Source of the DNA: Paenisporosarcina sp. FSL H8-0542 | Lineage (GTDB): Bacteria > Bacillota > Bacilli > Bacillales_A > Planococcaceae | Direction of reading: 5' to 3' | Assembly: GCF_038632915.1 (NCBI RefSeq) | Contig: NZ_CP152050.1 | Span: 751,001-815,000, forward strand | DNA length: 64,000 bases | In this document: positions 35,180 through 43,925 of the stretch, one piece after another | Layout of the letters: every line of letters starts with the position of its first letter | Position numbering within the stretch: position 1 is the stretch's first letter | The notes under the pieces: model-generated | Told to the model about the DNA's origin: nothing | Seen by the model: the letters and a program-made list of their open reading frames with translations, nothing else | The model's database searches: none | Position numbers and translations under genes: made by a program

Positions 35180-36721
35180 TTATTTATATACAGGCTCACT
35201 GTATTGGGCTAATTTTTCAAGAGATGATTTATCTACATCTGCATGTAAGCTATTGCCGTGAGAATCCATTGTAACGACCGCCGTGAAGTCTTCAACGCGC
35301 AAATGCCACATCGCTTCAGGAATGCCGAATTGCATTAAATCCACGCCCTCAACATCTTTTATACAATCCGCATAGTATTGAGCAGCTCCACCAATTGCAT
35401 TTAAATATACTCCGCCGTGTTCATTAAGCGCTTCCAGTGTTTTTGGTCCCATGCCGCCTTTACCCATAACCGCACGAATGCCGAATTTTTTCATGATGTC
35501 GCCTTGGTAAGGCTCTTCACGAATGGATGTAGTCGGACCAGCCGCTTTAATATGCCATTTGCCTTCGTCATCTTTCAAAACAACCGGACCACAGTGATAA
35601 ATGATTTGACCATTCAAATCTATTGGTGCATCATTTTCGGATAAATATTTATGAATCGCGTCACGTCCTGTATACATCATCCCGCTGATGTTCACGACAT
35701 CGCCGACTTTTAATTGGCGAATTTCTTCTTCGCTGATTGGTGCACGCAGTTCGACAATGCGAGATGTTGCTTCTTCAGCAGATTGATCTGTACCTGAGTC
35801 TTTAAACTCAACTTTTTCGCCTTCTTGATATTGCCATTCATTGATTTCACCAGTCGCAGGGTTAATGTTGATCGCCAATCGACGGTAAGCCCAACAGTTG
35901 TAAGCTACGGAAACAAAGAAACTTGCCGGAATACGGTGCATGACACCAATCTTACAACCTAGTAAAGTAGCTTCTCCACCAAAGCCCATCGTGCCAATGC
36001 CAAGTGTATTAGCTTTTTCTACAATGTATTCTTCAAGTTCAGCGAGTTGCGCGTTAGGGTTCACGTCATCCACAGAGCGGAATAATTGTTCTTTGGCTAA
36101 GTCATATCCGGAAGCACGGTCGCCACCAATTCCTACACCAATGAATCCTGCTGAACACCCTTGACCTTGTGCTTGATAGACTGAGTGAAGAATACATTTG
36201 CGAATGCCATCCAAGTCACGTCCTGCTTTACCGATTCCTTCAAGTTGTGCAGGGAGGCTGTACTGAATGTTTTTATTTTCACATCCGCCACCTTTAAGGA
36301 TAAGCTTCATTTCTATGTAATCTTTTTCCCATTGCTCAAACTTCACAACTGGAACACCTTCGCCCAAGTTATCGCCACTGTTTTCACCAGTCAATGAATC
36401 TACTGCATTAGGACGCAGTTTACCAGTTTTCGTAGCAGTAACCATCGCACGTTTGATTGCCGCTTTTATTTCAAGTTGGTTAACCCCAATTGGCGTTTTG
36501 ATTTTAAAAGTAGGCAACCCAGTATCCTGACAAATAGGGGAGACATTTTCGTCCGCCATTTGAATATTGTTGGTGATTGTATCCAAACTCATCGCAGCGC
36601 GAGTGCCCGCATTTTCCGCCGCTTTAGCTTTGCGGACTGCACGACGCACGTCTTTCGGTAAGTTTGTCGACGTTTCTGTAATTAAGTCATATATGCTTTT
36701 TTCCAATGTTTCTAAGTACAT
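35180..36721 (-). CDS. Class I (4Fe-4S) fumarate hydratase
   Basis: TCA cycle enzyme converting fumarate and malate. 513 aa; N-terminal alpha domain and C-terminal beta domain are fused. Candidate cluster cysteines are in ICQDTG, GGGCENK and QGCSAG; the C-terminal part has GPTTS and GKGGMG. Class I enzymes are iron-dependent and oxygen-sensitive, unlike FumC of B. subtilis. A minus-strand TATAAT near 36770 probably gives its promoter. Confidence 0.85.
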   Translation of the reverse strand: MYLETLEKSIYDLITETSTNLPKDVRRAVRKAKAAENAGTRAAMSLDTITNNIQMADENVSPICQDTGLPTFKIKTPIGVNQLEIKAAIKRAMVTATKTGKLRPNAVDSLTGENSGDNLGEGVPVVKFEQWEKDYIEMKLILKGGGCENKNIQYSLPAQLEGIGKAGRDLDGIRKCILHSVYQAQGQGCSAGFIGVGIGGDRASGYDLAKEQLFRSVDDVNPNAQLAELEEYIVEKANTLGIGTMGFGGEATLLGCKIGVMHRIPASFFVSVAYNCWAYRRLAININPATGEINEWQYQEGEKVEFKDSGTDQSAEEATSRIVELRAPISEEEIRQLKVGDVVNISGMMYTGRDAIHKYLSENDAPIDLNGQIIYHCGPVVLKDDEGKWHIKAAGPTTSIREEPYQGDIMKKFGIRAVMGKGGMGPKTLEALNEHGGVYLNAIGGAAQYYADCIKDVEGVDLMQFGIPEAMWHLRVEDFTAVVTMDSHGNSLHADVDKSSLEKLAQYSEPVYK

Positions 36722-36847
36722 GTGTGTTGACCCCTCTCATACATTGCTTAGTCATAATTCCACTCTCCATTATACTCTTTTCAGTTGGCTAAAAAAAGGA
36801 ATGGATGTCGAAAGGAGGGAGGGGGGTAAGGAGAAGTTGGATGCGAA

Positions 36848-36940
36848 TGGACAGAAAGAGATTTGTATGGACGTAAAACCATTGCAGATGGATATAAACC
36901 GCCTCTGACTGGACATAAATCACATGCGAACCGACAGAAA
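36848..36940 (+). repeat. Degenerate repeat with 20-21-nt period
   Basis: TGGACAGAAA (36848), TGGACGTAAA (36868), TGGATATAAA (36889), TGGACATAAA (36910) and CCGACAGAAA (36931) recur every 20-21 nt, about two helical turns. The bases between them differ. No gene is present. The function is unknown; it could be a protein-binding array or an expanding simple repeat. Confidence 0.65.
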
Positions 36941-37026
36941 TGGTCTGCGATTAGTCAAAAAACATTTCATAGCTTAAAATTTCATTCGAACTAACCGCTT
37001 TGAACTTTCACGGTTGATTTTACAAA

Positions 37027-37134
37027 AAAGGAATCTGCGCCCTTTCCGCGGACGAACTGGCAAGCCTCCTCGCTCGTACCTCACTGCGGGGTCTTGCCAG
37101 CCCGTTTTTCCGCAGGAGTGGCGCAGATTCCTTT
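37027..37134. repeat. Large palindromic element A
   Basis: A perfect 15-bp outer stem (AAAGGAATCTGCGCC and complement) encloses CTTTCCGCGG, an inner CTGGCAAG/CTTGCCAG stem and a GTTTTTCCGCAGGAG arm. It is GC-richer than its surroundings. From memory, elements of this look (CTTTCCGCGG ... CCGCAGGAGT) are dispersed in many Bacillaceae and Planococcaceae genomes. Only one copy is in this window. Confidence 0.7.
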
Positions 37135-37200
37135 ACTTTAACAATATGATTAACAGACTCTAGAACACCCTATTAAATAATGTTGTTGATATTACGAAGA

Positions 37201-37307
37201 GTGCATTTGCGCCTAGCTGGCCGCAAGAGCGTGAAGAATGAGACCGCAAGTATGTGGTTTTCATACTTGTTGGGCTCATGCGGAACGTGCGGCAAGCGCA
37301 AATGTAC
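37201..37307. repeat. Large palindromic element B
   Basis: Outer arms GTGCATTTGCGC and GCGCAAATGTAC (one wobble) enclose TGGCCGC / GCGGC arms and an inner CAAGTATG / CATACTTG stem at 37247-37269. Unrelated in sequence to element A, 67 nt away. Probably another dispersed palindromic family. Bases 36722-37360 hold no gene beyond these repeats. Confidence 0.6.
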
Positions 37308-37360
37308 GATAAACAACCACACCATTTAACAGAGCTAAAATAAAATAGAATTTGGAACAT

Positions 37361-37394
37361 AAAAAAGAGAGCACCCATATAAATAGGCACTCTC
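37361..37394 (-). terminator. Intrinsic terminator of the SE1561-like gene
   Basis: On the minus strand GAGAGTGCC / GGGTGCTCTC folds into a nine-bp stem with wobble pairs, followed by T6. Confidence 0.75.
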
Positions 37395-37401
37395 CATGTG
37401 T

Positions 37402-37587
37402 TCATTCAGGACGGTTTTTAAATTGTTCCATCTTTTCTTCTAAGTCATCCATCATCGCAATCAAGCGATCAATGTCTTCAAGTTCAGTCGTTTCTGGTTC
37501 AATTGAATCTAATACTTCTAAGAAAATGTGAAGACGTTCTTTTAAGTATGTGACTTGTTGGTCTTTGTTTGAAATTGACTTGCCCAT
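37402..37587 (-). CDS. SE1561-family small protein
   Basis: 61 aa, helical and acidic: DKDQQVTYLKERLHIFLEVL then DIDRLIAMMDDLEEKMEQFK. This matches the SE1561 family of staphylococci and bacilli, of unknown function. GAGGTG lies 6-7 nt before the ATG. Monocistronic with its own terminator. Confidence 0.75.
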   Translation of the reverse strand: MGKSISNKDQQVTYLKERLHIFLEVLDSIEPETTELEDIDRLIAMMDDLEEKMEQFKNRPE

Positions 37588-37689
37588 GTGAGCCACCTCG
37601 CTTTACACATACATCGTAGCCCATATACAATGATTTTTCAACTGTCAGTAGGACTTATGAAATATTTTAATATTAAATGTATTTTGAAT

Positions 37690-37905
37690 ATTTACAAAAG
37701 TTAATTAACGTGTTAAGGTTAATTTACTTCAACAAGAGAGGGGAGGCCGTAGTGAATAGTCGAAACCAATCAATCAGTTAGAAGGAGGGGGTTCGAACAT
37801 TTCACCGGCACAATAGCCGTGAATCGATATATGGATACTCAATTGGATATTAGTGATATTTAGAAGGCTCAGCCAATCATCTGTTCGCAGATCATCGACT
37901 GAGCC
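37690..37905 (+). other. Gene-poor stretch with orphan ribosome binding sites
   Basis: TTTACA with TAAGGT 17 nt on could be a promoter. GAGGGGAGG precedes a GTG (37752) that opens only MNSRNQSIS. A second strong AAGGAGGGGG follows with no standard start at the right distance; a later frame reads FTGTIAVNRYMDTQLDISDI then stops. It ends in an AAGGCTCAG / CTGAGCCTT hairpin (37863-37905). It may be a decayed small gene or leader peptide; not resolved. Confidence 0.3.
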
Positions 37906-37916
37906 TTCATCAATGT

Positions 37917-38297
37917 CTAAATAAGTTCGAACGTTTCTACGACTTCAATTGATTGGTCTACAGAACGGACCATAGAACAATTTTTCTTCGTCAGAATCAT
38001 TGCTTTTTCAACTTTCGCTTCCTCGAGTTGACCTCTTAATTTGAAATGGATGTGCACTTTTTCGAGTCGATTTGCTTCTTCAGGATTGCGCAACACTTCC
38101 AATACTTCAATCTCCATATCCTCAATCGGCATACGCATCTTCTCACATACTTTTCGAAGAACGCCGCCACTACAGCCTACAAGAGACGAAACAATTAATT
38201 GGTAAGGTCTAAATCCTTTTGTTTCATCTCCTGAAATCGTTAATTTTCCAAACTCCAACTCTGTTTCTAATCCATATTCTGTCATCACATACTTCAA
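37917..38297 (-). CDS. OsmC/Ohr family protein
   Basis: 126 aa. The two family cysteines are in VGCSGG and KNCSM. OsmC-type proteins reduce organic hydroperoxides, though YhfA-like members such as this may differ. Starts at a TTG, 7 nt after AAAGGAGGG. Monocistronic, divergent from the MFS gene. Confidence 0.8.
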   Translation of the reverse strand: MKYVMTEYGLETELEFGKLTISGDETKGFRPYQLIVSSLVGCSGGVLRKVCEKMRMPIEDMEIEVLEVLRNPEEANRLEKVHIHFKLRGQLEEAKVEKAMILTKKNCSMVRSVDQSIEVVETFELI

Positions 38298-38380
38298 CGC
38301 AAATCCCTCCTTTATGATAGAATTGTACCGAAACTTGGTTGAAATGAATATAATTTCAACCCGTACGCAGGAGGACCTTC

Positions 38381-39559
38381 ATGAATCAGTTTACAGCCTT
38401 AGAAAAAAGAAGATTTTGGATTTTAGTGGTCATTGTTTCGATATCTGGATTTTCGCAAGGAATGCTGTTGCCACTCATTTCTGTAATTTTCGAACAAGAT
38501 GGACTTTCTTCTTCATTGAACGGTTTGAACGCAACAGGGCTATATATCGGAACACTTTTAATTTCTCCATTTATGGAACAGCCACTTCGAAGATTTGGTT
38601 ATAAGCCCGTAATTCTCATCGGAGGGATGTTGGTTTTTGTATCATTGCTGTTATTTCCGCTATGGAAAAGTGTTGTTTTTTGGTTTATTTTGCGATTGTT
38701 CATTGGAATAGGAGACCATGCACTTCATTTTTCGACTCAAACATGGATTACAAGCTTTTCGCCACAAGAACGCTTAGGGCGCAATATCGCATTGTACGGA
38801 CTGTCATTCGGAATTGGTTTCGCAGCAGGTCCTTTATTTTTGCCACTCGTTTATATTTACGAAGGCTTGCCGTTTATCATATCGGGGATTTTATGTATGT
38901 CCGCTTGGTCACTCATATTTTTTGTAGATAATGATTTTCCCGGGCATATACATGAAACATCCACAATGCGAGGGACATGGGCACGTTTTGGGGCAACCAT
39001 TGGATTTGCTTGGGTAGCTTTTATCCCTCCATTTAGTTACGGATTTTTGGAGTCCAGCTTGCATGCCATTTTCCCAGTCTACGCGTTGCGAAATGATGTC
39101 AATGTGTCTATGGTTTCCATTATATTAGCTGCATTTTCAACAGGTGGAATCCTTTCGCAGTTACCATTAGGTGCTCTAAGTGATCGAATCGGCAGAAAGA
39201 AAGTCGTATTATTTTCGTTGTTTGGCGGCGCGTTCTCTTTTAGTTTGGCAGCCATGTTAGAGAATAATGTTTGGACACTTATCGGTGCATTTCTACTCGC
39301 TGGTTTGTTCGTAGGGTCAACATTTTCTCTTGGTATTTCTTACATGGCGGATTTAACGCCTAAAGCTTTATTGCCATCAGGGAATTTACTATGCGGGATT
39401 TTCTTTAGTATCGGCAGCTTGACCGGACCATTTTTGGGCGGTGTGTTTCTGGAGTACTTTAAAGACTTCAGTTTTTTATGGCTTATTTCGTTATTTTTAT
39501 TGACGTTAAGTTTATTAAGCTTGTTGAAGCCCAAAAAACAGCATGTCCAATCGAGTTGA
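38381..39559 (+). CDS. MFS transporter, YfkF-like
   Basis: 392 aa, 12 membrane helices. MFS signatures: GALSDRIGRKKVV between helices 6 and 7 in the second half, and RLFIGIGDHALHF. Length and neighbourhood match B. subtilis YfkF, a putative drug or metabolite exporter. AGGAGG precedes the ATG. The substrate is unknown. Confidence 0.85.
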   Translation: MNQFTALEKRRFWILVVIVSISGFSQGMLLPLISVIFEQDGLSSSLNGLNATGLYIGTLLISPFMEQPLRRFGYKPVILIGGMLVFVSLLLFPLWKSVVFWFILRLFIGIGDHALHFSTQTWITSFSPQERLGRNIALYGLSFGIGFAAGPLFLPLVYIYEGLPFIISGILCMSAWSLIFFVDNDFPGHIHETSTMRGTWARFGATIGFAWVAFIPPFSYGFLESSLHAIFPVYALRNDVNVSMVSIILAAFSTGGILSQLPLGALSDRIGRKKVVLFSLFGGAFSFSLAAMLENNVWTLIGAFLLAGLFVGSTFSLGISYMADLTPKALLPSGNLLCGIFFSIGSLTGPFLGGVFLEYFKDFSFLWLISLFLLTLSLLSLLKPKKQHVQSS

Positions 39560-39582
39560 GATTCGATGGGACATGCTGTTTT
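39537..39582. terminator. Bidirectional terminator
   Basis: AAACAGCATGTCC / GGGACATGCTGTTT stem; the plus-strand arm includes the end of the MFS gene. It separates the MFS gene from the convergent metallopeptidase gene. Confidence 0.8.
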
Positions 39583-39598
39583 CAGTTATGAGAGGTCA

Positions 39599-40447
39599 TT
39601 ATAGATTTTTTGCTTTAAATGTATCACCATCTTCAATTGTTCCCGCTTCATATCCTTTTTTGAACCAACGCATGCGTTGCTCAGAAGTACCATGTGTAAA
39701 ACTTTCCGGTACGACGTATCCTTGCGTTTTCTTTTGAATATTATCATCACCTACTGCACTTGCAGCAGTAATCGCTTCTTCAATATCGCCTACTTCTAAG
39801 TAGCCTTGACCTTCTGCGTAATGGGCGAAAACGCCAGCATAATAGTCCGCTTGCAACTCCAGACGTATTAAATATTGATTGAACTCTTCTTCACTCATTT
39901 TATTGCGAAGTGCCATTACTTCCTTATTTGTACCTAAAAGTGTTTGCACGTGGTGACCAACTTCATGGGCAATAACATAAGCCATTGCAAAGTCACCAGG
40001 AGCTTGGAATTTTTTATTCAATTCTTCATAAAAGCTTAAATCAATATAGAGTTTATAATCACCTGGACAATAAAATGGTCCTACGGCTGAGCCTGCTGCT
40101 CCACAAGCGGATTTGACTTGACCGTTATACAATACCATGACCGGTTCCTGATATTCCGATCCTTTTTCTTTGAAAAGCTCGCTCCATACAGTTTCGGTGT
40201 CTGCCAGGACAACTGAAACGAAATCCGCCAGTTCTGTTTCTTGTTCAGTTTCTTCGTATTGACCTGCTTGGTTCGTATCAGTGCCTTGTATATTATTTAA
40301 AATATCACCGGGACCACCGCCACCGATTAGCGTCATAATAATGACAATGACAAGACCAATTCCACCGCCAACAATTCCTATTCCACCAGCACCCATCCCT
40401 CTGCGATCTTCTACGTTTGCACTTTGTCCTCGACCTCTCCATTTCAT
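39599..40447 (-). CDS. Neutral zinc metallopeptidase, YpfJ family
   Basis: 282 aa: one N-terminal membrane helix (residues 21-45, glycine-rich) then a periplasm-like peptidase domain with HEVGHH (161-166), a downstream LQADYYAG Glu/Asp segment and the cysteines of the conserved SACGAAGSAVGPFYCPGD stretch. YpfJ-type peptidases have no known substrate. GGAGGA precedes the start. Confidence 0.85.
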   Translation of the reverse strand: MKWRGRGQSANVEDRRGMGAGGIGIVGGGIGLVIVIIMTLIGGGGPGDILNNIQGTDTNQAGQYEETEQETELADFVSVVLADTETVWSELFKEKGSEYQEPVMVLYNGQVKSACGAAGSAVGPFYCPGDYKLYIDLSFYEELNKKFQAPGDFAMAYVIAHEVGHHVQTLLGTNKEVMALRNKMSEEEFNQYLIRLELQADYYAGVFAHYAEGQGYLEVGDIEEAITAASAVGDDNIQKKTQGYVVPESFTHGTSEQRMRWFKKGYEAGTIEDGDTFKAKNL

Positions 40448-40546
40448 AGCAATTCCTCCGTCTATCCAATTTAGCTTTATATTCGTAGTAACTCATTTTC
40501 TTTATTCCCTAGAATTAAAAATAATAATCCTTGATATTAAACAAAA

Positions 40547-40576
40547 AGAAAAAGCATGCCCAATTGAGCATGCCAG
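40547..40576 (-). terminator. Intrinsic terminator of rlmCD
   Basis: GGCATGCTCAA / TTGGGCATGC on the minus strand followed by T5; about 60 nt after the rlmCD stop. Confidence 0.75.
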
Positions 40577-40633
40577 AAATTTTTATTTATTTTGAGGCTA
40601 TGTTAAGTGATTCTAGTGTTTATCGCTTAATGA

Positions 40634-42007
40634 TTATTTACGCTCCAATAATGTGACGCTTTCGATTTGTGCTGTTTGCGGGAACATATCGATAGGTTGG
40701 ATATAGACGATATTGTAAACCTTACGCAATTCGCTTAAATCTTTTGCTAAAGTGGATGGATTACATGACGTATAGACAAATCTTTTTGGTCGCACATTTA
40801 AAATAGTGTGCAATAAACTGTCCGCTAAACCGGTCCGAGGTGGATCTACAGTTAGGACATCAGGGGAGAACCCTTCACGGCTCCATGTGGCAAGCCACTC
40901 TTCAGCAGTGCCAGTCTCGTAAGTAGCGTGAGTGAATCCTTGCTTCTCTGCGTTTTTCTTTGCATCGTAAATACTATCCGCAATGATATCCATTCCTCGT
41001 ACTTCTTTTGCTTGATCGGCTAACCATAAGCCAATTGTTCCAACACCACAGTAAGCATCGACAACGGTTTCTTTACCTGTTAATGCTGCAGCCGATTTAA
41101 TTTCGTTATATAAACGAACGGTTTGAGCGGGATTCAATTGGAAAAATGCTCGTGCAGATAAATCAAATGAAAGTTCACCTAATTCTTCATGGAGTGTTTT
41201 CTTGCCATGAAGAACTATTGTTCGCTCGCCAAAAATTAAAGAAGTTTGCTTCGGATTGACATTTTGGACAATCGAGACAATGGCAGGATCTATGGTCGCC
41301 AATTTATCAATGAGTAGTTGACGTTTCGGCATTTCTGCAAGTGTAGTGACAAGTACTAACTGAATTTCACCTGTTTGAATGCCGGTACGGACCACAATTG
41401 TTCGTACTAGACCATTGCCGGTTTCACTATCATAAATCGGTATTTTAAGTTTCTCTAGAATTCTTTTTACTGCATTCGTCACAAGTGTTGTATGTGGATG
41501 TTGCACGATACACTCATCGATATCTAATAACTGATGTGTACCTTCCGCAAATAGACCAGCTTTTACTTTCTTGCCGTCTTTACGTACTTGGAATTGACTT
41601 TTGTTGCGATAATGCCATGGATTTTCCATGCCTATTGTCTGGCGCACTTCGATATCATTGGCAATGTCTTTTACGTATCGTTCAAGTGATTGCACAATCA
41701 AATCACGTTTTTCTTTAAGCTGTTGTTCATAAGTCATATGCTGCAACTGACACCCACCGCAAGCTTCATAAACAGGGCAGGGTGCTTCTTGACGGTGAGG
41801 TGAGGCCTTACGGATCTTTAGAATGCTTGCTTCAGCAAAATTGCGCTTGACTACTTGTACTTGAGCGGTCACTTCTTCTCCTGGAAGAGCGCCTGTAACG
41901 AAGACGACATTGCGCTTATAATAGCCAATGCCTTCTCCATTAATGCCAAGGCGTTTGATTGTCAGCGGGAATTTTTGACCGACTTCGATTATGTTTTCTT
42001 GTGACAA
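40634..42007 (-). CDS. rlmCD: 23S rRNA (uracil-5-)-methyltransferase RlmCD type
   Basis: Methylates U747 and/or U1939 (E. coli numbering) of 23S rRNA. N-terminal TRAM domain (about 8-65), a 4Fe-4S cysteine set (PCPVYEACGGCQLQH), SAM motif DAYCGVGTIG, DPPRTG, and catalytic Cys in YTSCNPSTLA. 457 aa. Starts at TTG 42007 with AAGGA upstream. B. subtilis YefA is the likely orthologue. Confidence 0.9.
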   Translation of the reverse strand: MSQENIIEVGQKFPLTIKRLGINGEGIGYYKRNVVFVTGALPGEEVTAQVQVVKRNFAEASILKIRKASPHRQEAPCPVYEACGGCQLQHMTYEQQLKEKRDLIVQSLERYVKDIANDIEVRQTIGMENPWHYRNKSQFQVRKDGKKVKAGLFAEGTHQLLDIDECIVQHPHTTLVTNAVKRILEKLKIPIYDSETGNGLVRTIVVRTGIQTGEIQLVLVTTLAEMPKRQLLIDKLATIDPAIVSIVQNVNPKQTSLIFGERTIVLHGKKTLHEELGELSFDLSARAFFQLNPAQTVRLYNEIKSAAALTGKETVVDAYCGVGTIGLWLADQAKEVRGMDIIADSIYDAKKNAEKQGFTHATYETGTAEEWLATWSREGFSPDVLTVDPPRTGLADSLLHTILNVRPKRFVYTSCNPSTLAKDLSELRKVYNIVYIQPIDMFPQTAQIESVTLLERK

Positions 42008-42058
42008 ATGTTTTCACGTCCTTTACTACTGGTTTCTACAGTATATAGGACAGACCAG

Positions 42059-42862
42059 TTAATGAAAAGACAACGGGAATTCGATTGCTTCATTTACCAA
42101 TGCGTCTAACGATGAAAATGTGTAGCCTTTCGCTTTGGCATCACGAATAAAATCGGGTAAAGCGGCTGCATTATCCGGAGAAACCGTATGCATCAAAATT
42201 ATGGCACCTGGATGAAGTTGGTTCATTAAATGGTTGTATGCATAAGCCTTTCCTTGTGGACGATCAGCATACCAATCAACGAAAGCGACAGACCAGAACA
42301 TATGGCGATAGCCGAGCTCGTTACCATAGGCAAGTAATTTTTCACTGAAAACACCTTCAGGAGGCCGTGCAAAATATGTTCTCTTCACGCCCGTTTTTTC
42401 GGCAAGAATCTGATCGAATTTTTCCCATTCTTCTTTCATTCGTTCTTCCGATAAATTAGCCATATTTGGATGGCCATACGAATGATTTCCTATTTGATGG
42501 CCTTCCTTCACCATACGTTGGACCAGTTCCGTCGCACTTTCTACATAATGACCTGTCAGAAAAAAAGTGGCAGGTGCTTTTTCTTTTTTCAATGTGTCTA
42601 AAATAGATGCAGTGTAGCCATTTTCATAGCCATTGTCGAACGTAAGGTATAGGATTTTTTCATCGGGAGACCCTTTGTAATAGGCTCCATATTTTTTCAA
42701 GAGTTCATCAAATGCACTCCCGGCTTGAGCTTGTTCTTCCTGTTTTGATTTTTTGAATCCCCAATTAAGAGATTCGGCATCTACTTGAAATGGATTCAAT
42801 AAAATGCCCAGAGTTAATATTGCACATGAGGCAATGACGCCTACGGTATGTTTCCACCACAT
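42059..42862 (-). CDS. pdaA: Delta-lactam-biosynthetic de-N-acetylase PdaA
   Basis: Removes the acetyl group from muramic acid so that muramic delta-lactam of the spore cortex can form; needed for germination. Signal peptide (about 1-29), then a NodB domain with LTFDNGYENGYT, GHQIGNHSYGHP (zinc His), ARPPEGVFSE and LMHTVSPDN, all PdaA hallmarks. 267 aa against 263 in B. subtilis. Its ribosome binding site lies in the arm of the upstream terminator hairpin. Confidence 0.9.
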   Translation of the reverse strand: MWWKHTVGVIASCAILTLGILLNPFQVDAESLNWGFKKSKQEEQAQAGSAFDELLKKYGAYYKGSPDEKILYLTFDNGYENGYTASILDTLKKEKAPATFFLTGHYVESATELVQRMVKEGHQIGNHSYGHPNMANLSEERMKEEWEKFDQILAEKTGVKRTYFARPPEGVFSEKLLAYGNELGYRHMFWSVAFVDWYADRPQGKAYAYNHLMNQLHPGAIILMHTVSPDNAAALPDFIRDAKAKGYTFSSLDALVNEAIEFPLSFH

Positions 42863-42902
42863 AAAAACGCAACCTTTCTTTTTAAGATAGGTTGCGTTTT
42901 CT
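42863..42902 (-). terminator. Terminator between yfhF and pdaA
   Basis: AACGCAACCT / AGGTTGCGTT stem on the minus strand with a T-run that leads directly into the pdaA ATG. The 3' arm contains the AAAGG ribosome binding site of pdaA. Confidence 0.8.
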
Positions 42903-42910
42903 CTGAAATG

Positions 42911-43810
42911 TTATGCATAAATATTTTTAAGTGCCTGTTGCAAATCTGGATAAGTGAATTTAAAACCATGGGTTAACAATTTATCGGGAATAACTCTTTG
43001 TCCTTCCAAAACAAGTTGACTCTTGTCACCCAGTACAAGTTTCAATGCAAGTGAAGGTACGGGCATCCAATGAGGTCGCTGTAAAACTTTGCCCAAAATT
43101 CCCCCAAAATCATTCATTTGTTTCGGATCTGGCGCTGTTACGTTAAAAGGACCTGAAAAATCTTTATTTTCTATTGCATAAAGAATGGCTTTGGCGACGT
43201 CAGCTACATGGACCCATGATACCCATTGATGGCCAGTTCCGACTTTTCCTCCGACACCCATTTTATAAGGTAAAGCCATAAGGGGAAGAGCACCCTGATC
43301 TTTTCCAAGGATTATGCCAAAACGGCCGCAAGCCACACGTGTCCCAAATTGCTCCGCTTCCGTCGCTTTACTCTCCCAGTCCTCAACTGTTTTTGCCAGG
43401 AAATCCGATCCACGATAAGACGAATGTTCGGTATATGTTGCATGTTCAGAAGGGGGATAAATTCCGATTGCGCTTGCATTAATCAAAACGGAAGGCTTTT
43501 TCGTCACTTCTTTAAAAATGCGCAAAACTTCATTTGTTGCATTCATTCTGCTTTCATAAATTTTTTGTTTTTGTTCCGAAGTCCAGCGACCTTCATTAAT
43601 TGATGCACCGGCTAGATTAATCCAAGCATCCATGCCTTCAACGTGTTCTTCAGGTTTAGCACCATCTGTAAGCCATTTGACCATATGTACCGAGCCGTCG
43701 GATTGTTTATCCGAACGCGTTAAAATAAACACTTCATGTCCTTTGTCGGTTAGTTGCTTCGTTATCTCCTGTCCGACAAATCCACTTCCTCCAGTAATCG
43801 CTATTTTCAT
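42911..43810 (-). CDS. TIGR01777-family epimerase, YfhF-like
   Basis: 299-aa NAD(P)-dependent SDR epimerase. Rossmann start ITGGSGFVGQEI, then INLAGASI and NASAIGIYP, and a C-terminal DUF1731 part (RPHWMPVPSLALKLVLGDKS). The same gene lies next to recX in B. subtilis (yfhF). The substrate is unknown. Confidence 0.9.
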   Translation of the reverse strand: MKIAITGGSGFVGQEITKQLTDKGHEVFILTRSDKQSDGSVHMVKWLTDGAKPEEHVEGMDAWINLAGASINEGRWTSEQKQKIYESRMNATNEVLRIFKEVTKKPSVLINASAIGIYPPSEHATYTEHSSYRGSDFLAKTVEDWESKATEAEQFGTRVACGRFGIILGKDQGALPLMALPYKMGVGGKVGTGHQWVSWVHVADVAKAILYAIENKDFSGPFNVTAPDPKQMNDFGGILGKVLQRPHWMPVPSLALKLVLGDKSQLVLEGQRVIPDKLLTHGFKFTYPDLQQALKNIYA

Positions 43811-43925
43811 TTAATATAATCCTCCTTTATAAAGCTGTTAGATGTATAATACCCTTTCTTCTATAAGTGTACGCAAATGAATGTGCCTCTAATAATGTGT
43901 ATACTTGTTACATGAGGTGATAGTT

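Noticed and set aside
36567..36908. 113-codon plus-strand ORF across the fumarase start and the 21-nt repeat
   Set aside because: Antisense to the conserved fumarase N-terminus, then low-complexity repeat; no binding site.
36848..36940. CRISPR-like array
   Set aside because: Period of 21 nt, degenerate ten-base motif and no cas genes; not a CRISPR layout.
37160..37405. 81-codon minus-strand ORF
   Set aside because: It is made of palindromic element B and the terminator of the SE1561-like gene.
37791..37798. GTTCGAAC, a tRNA T-loop-like sequence
   Set aside because: No acceptor, D or anticodon arms around it.
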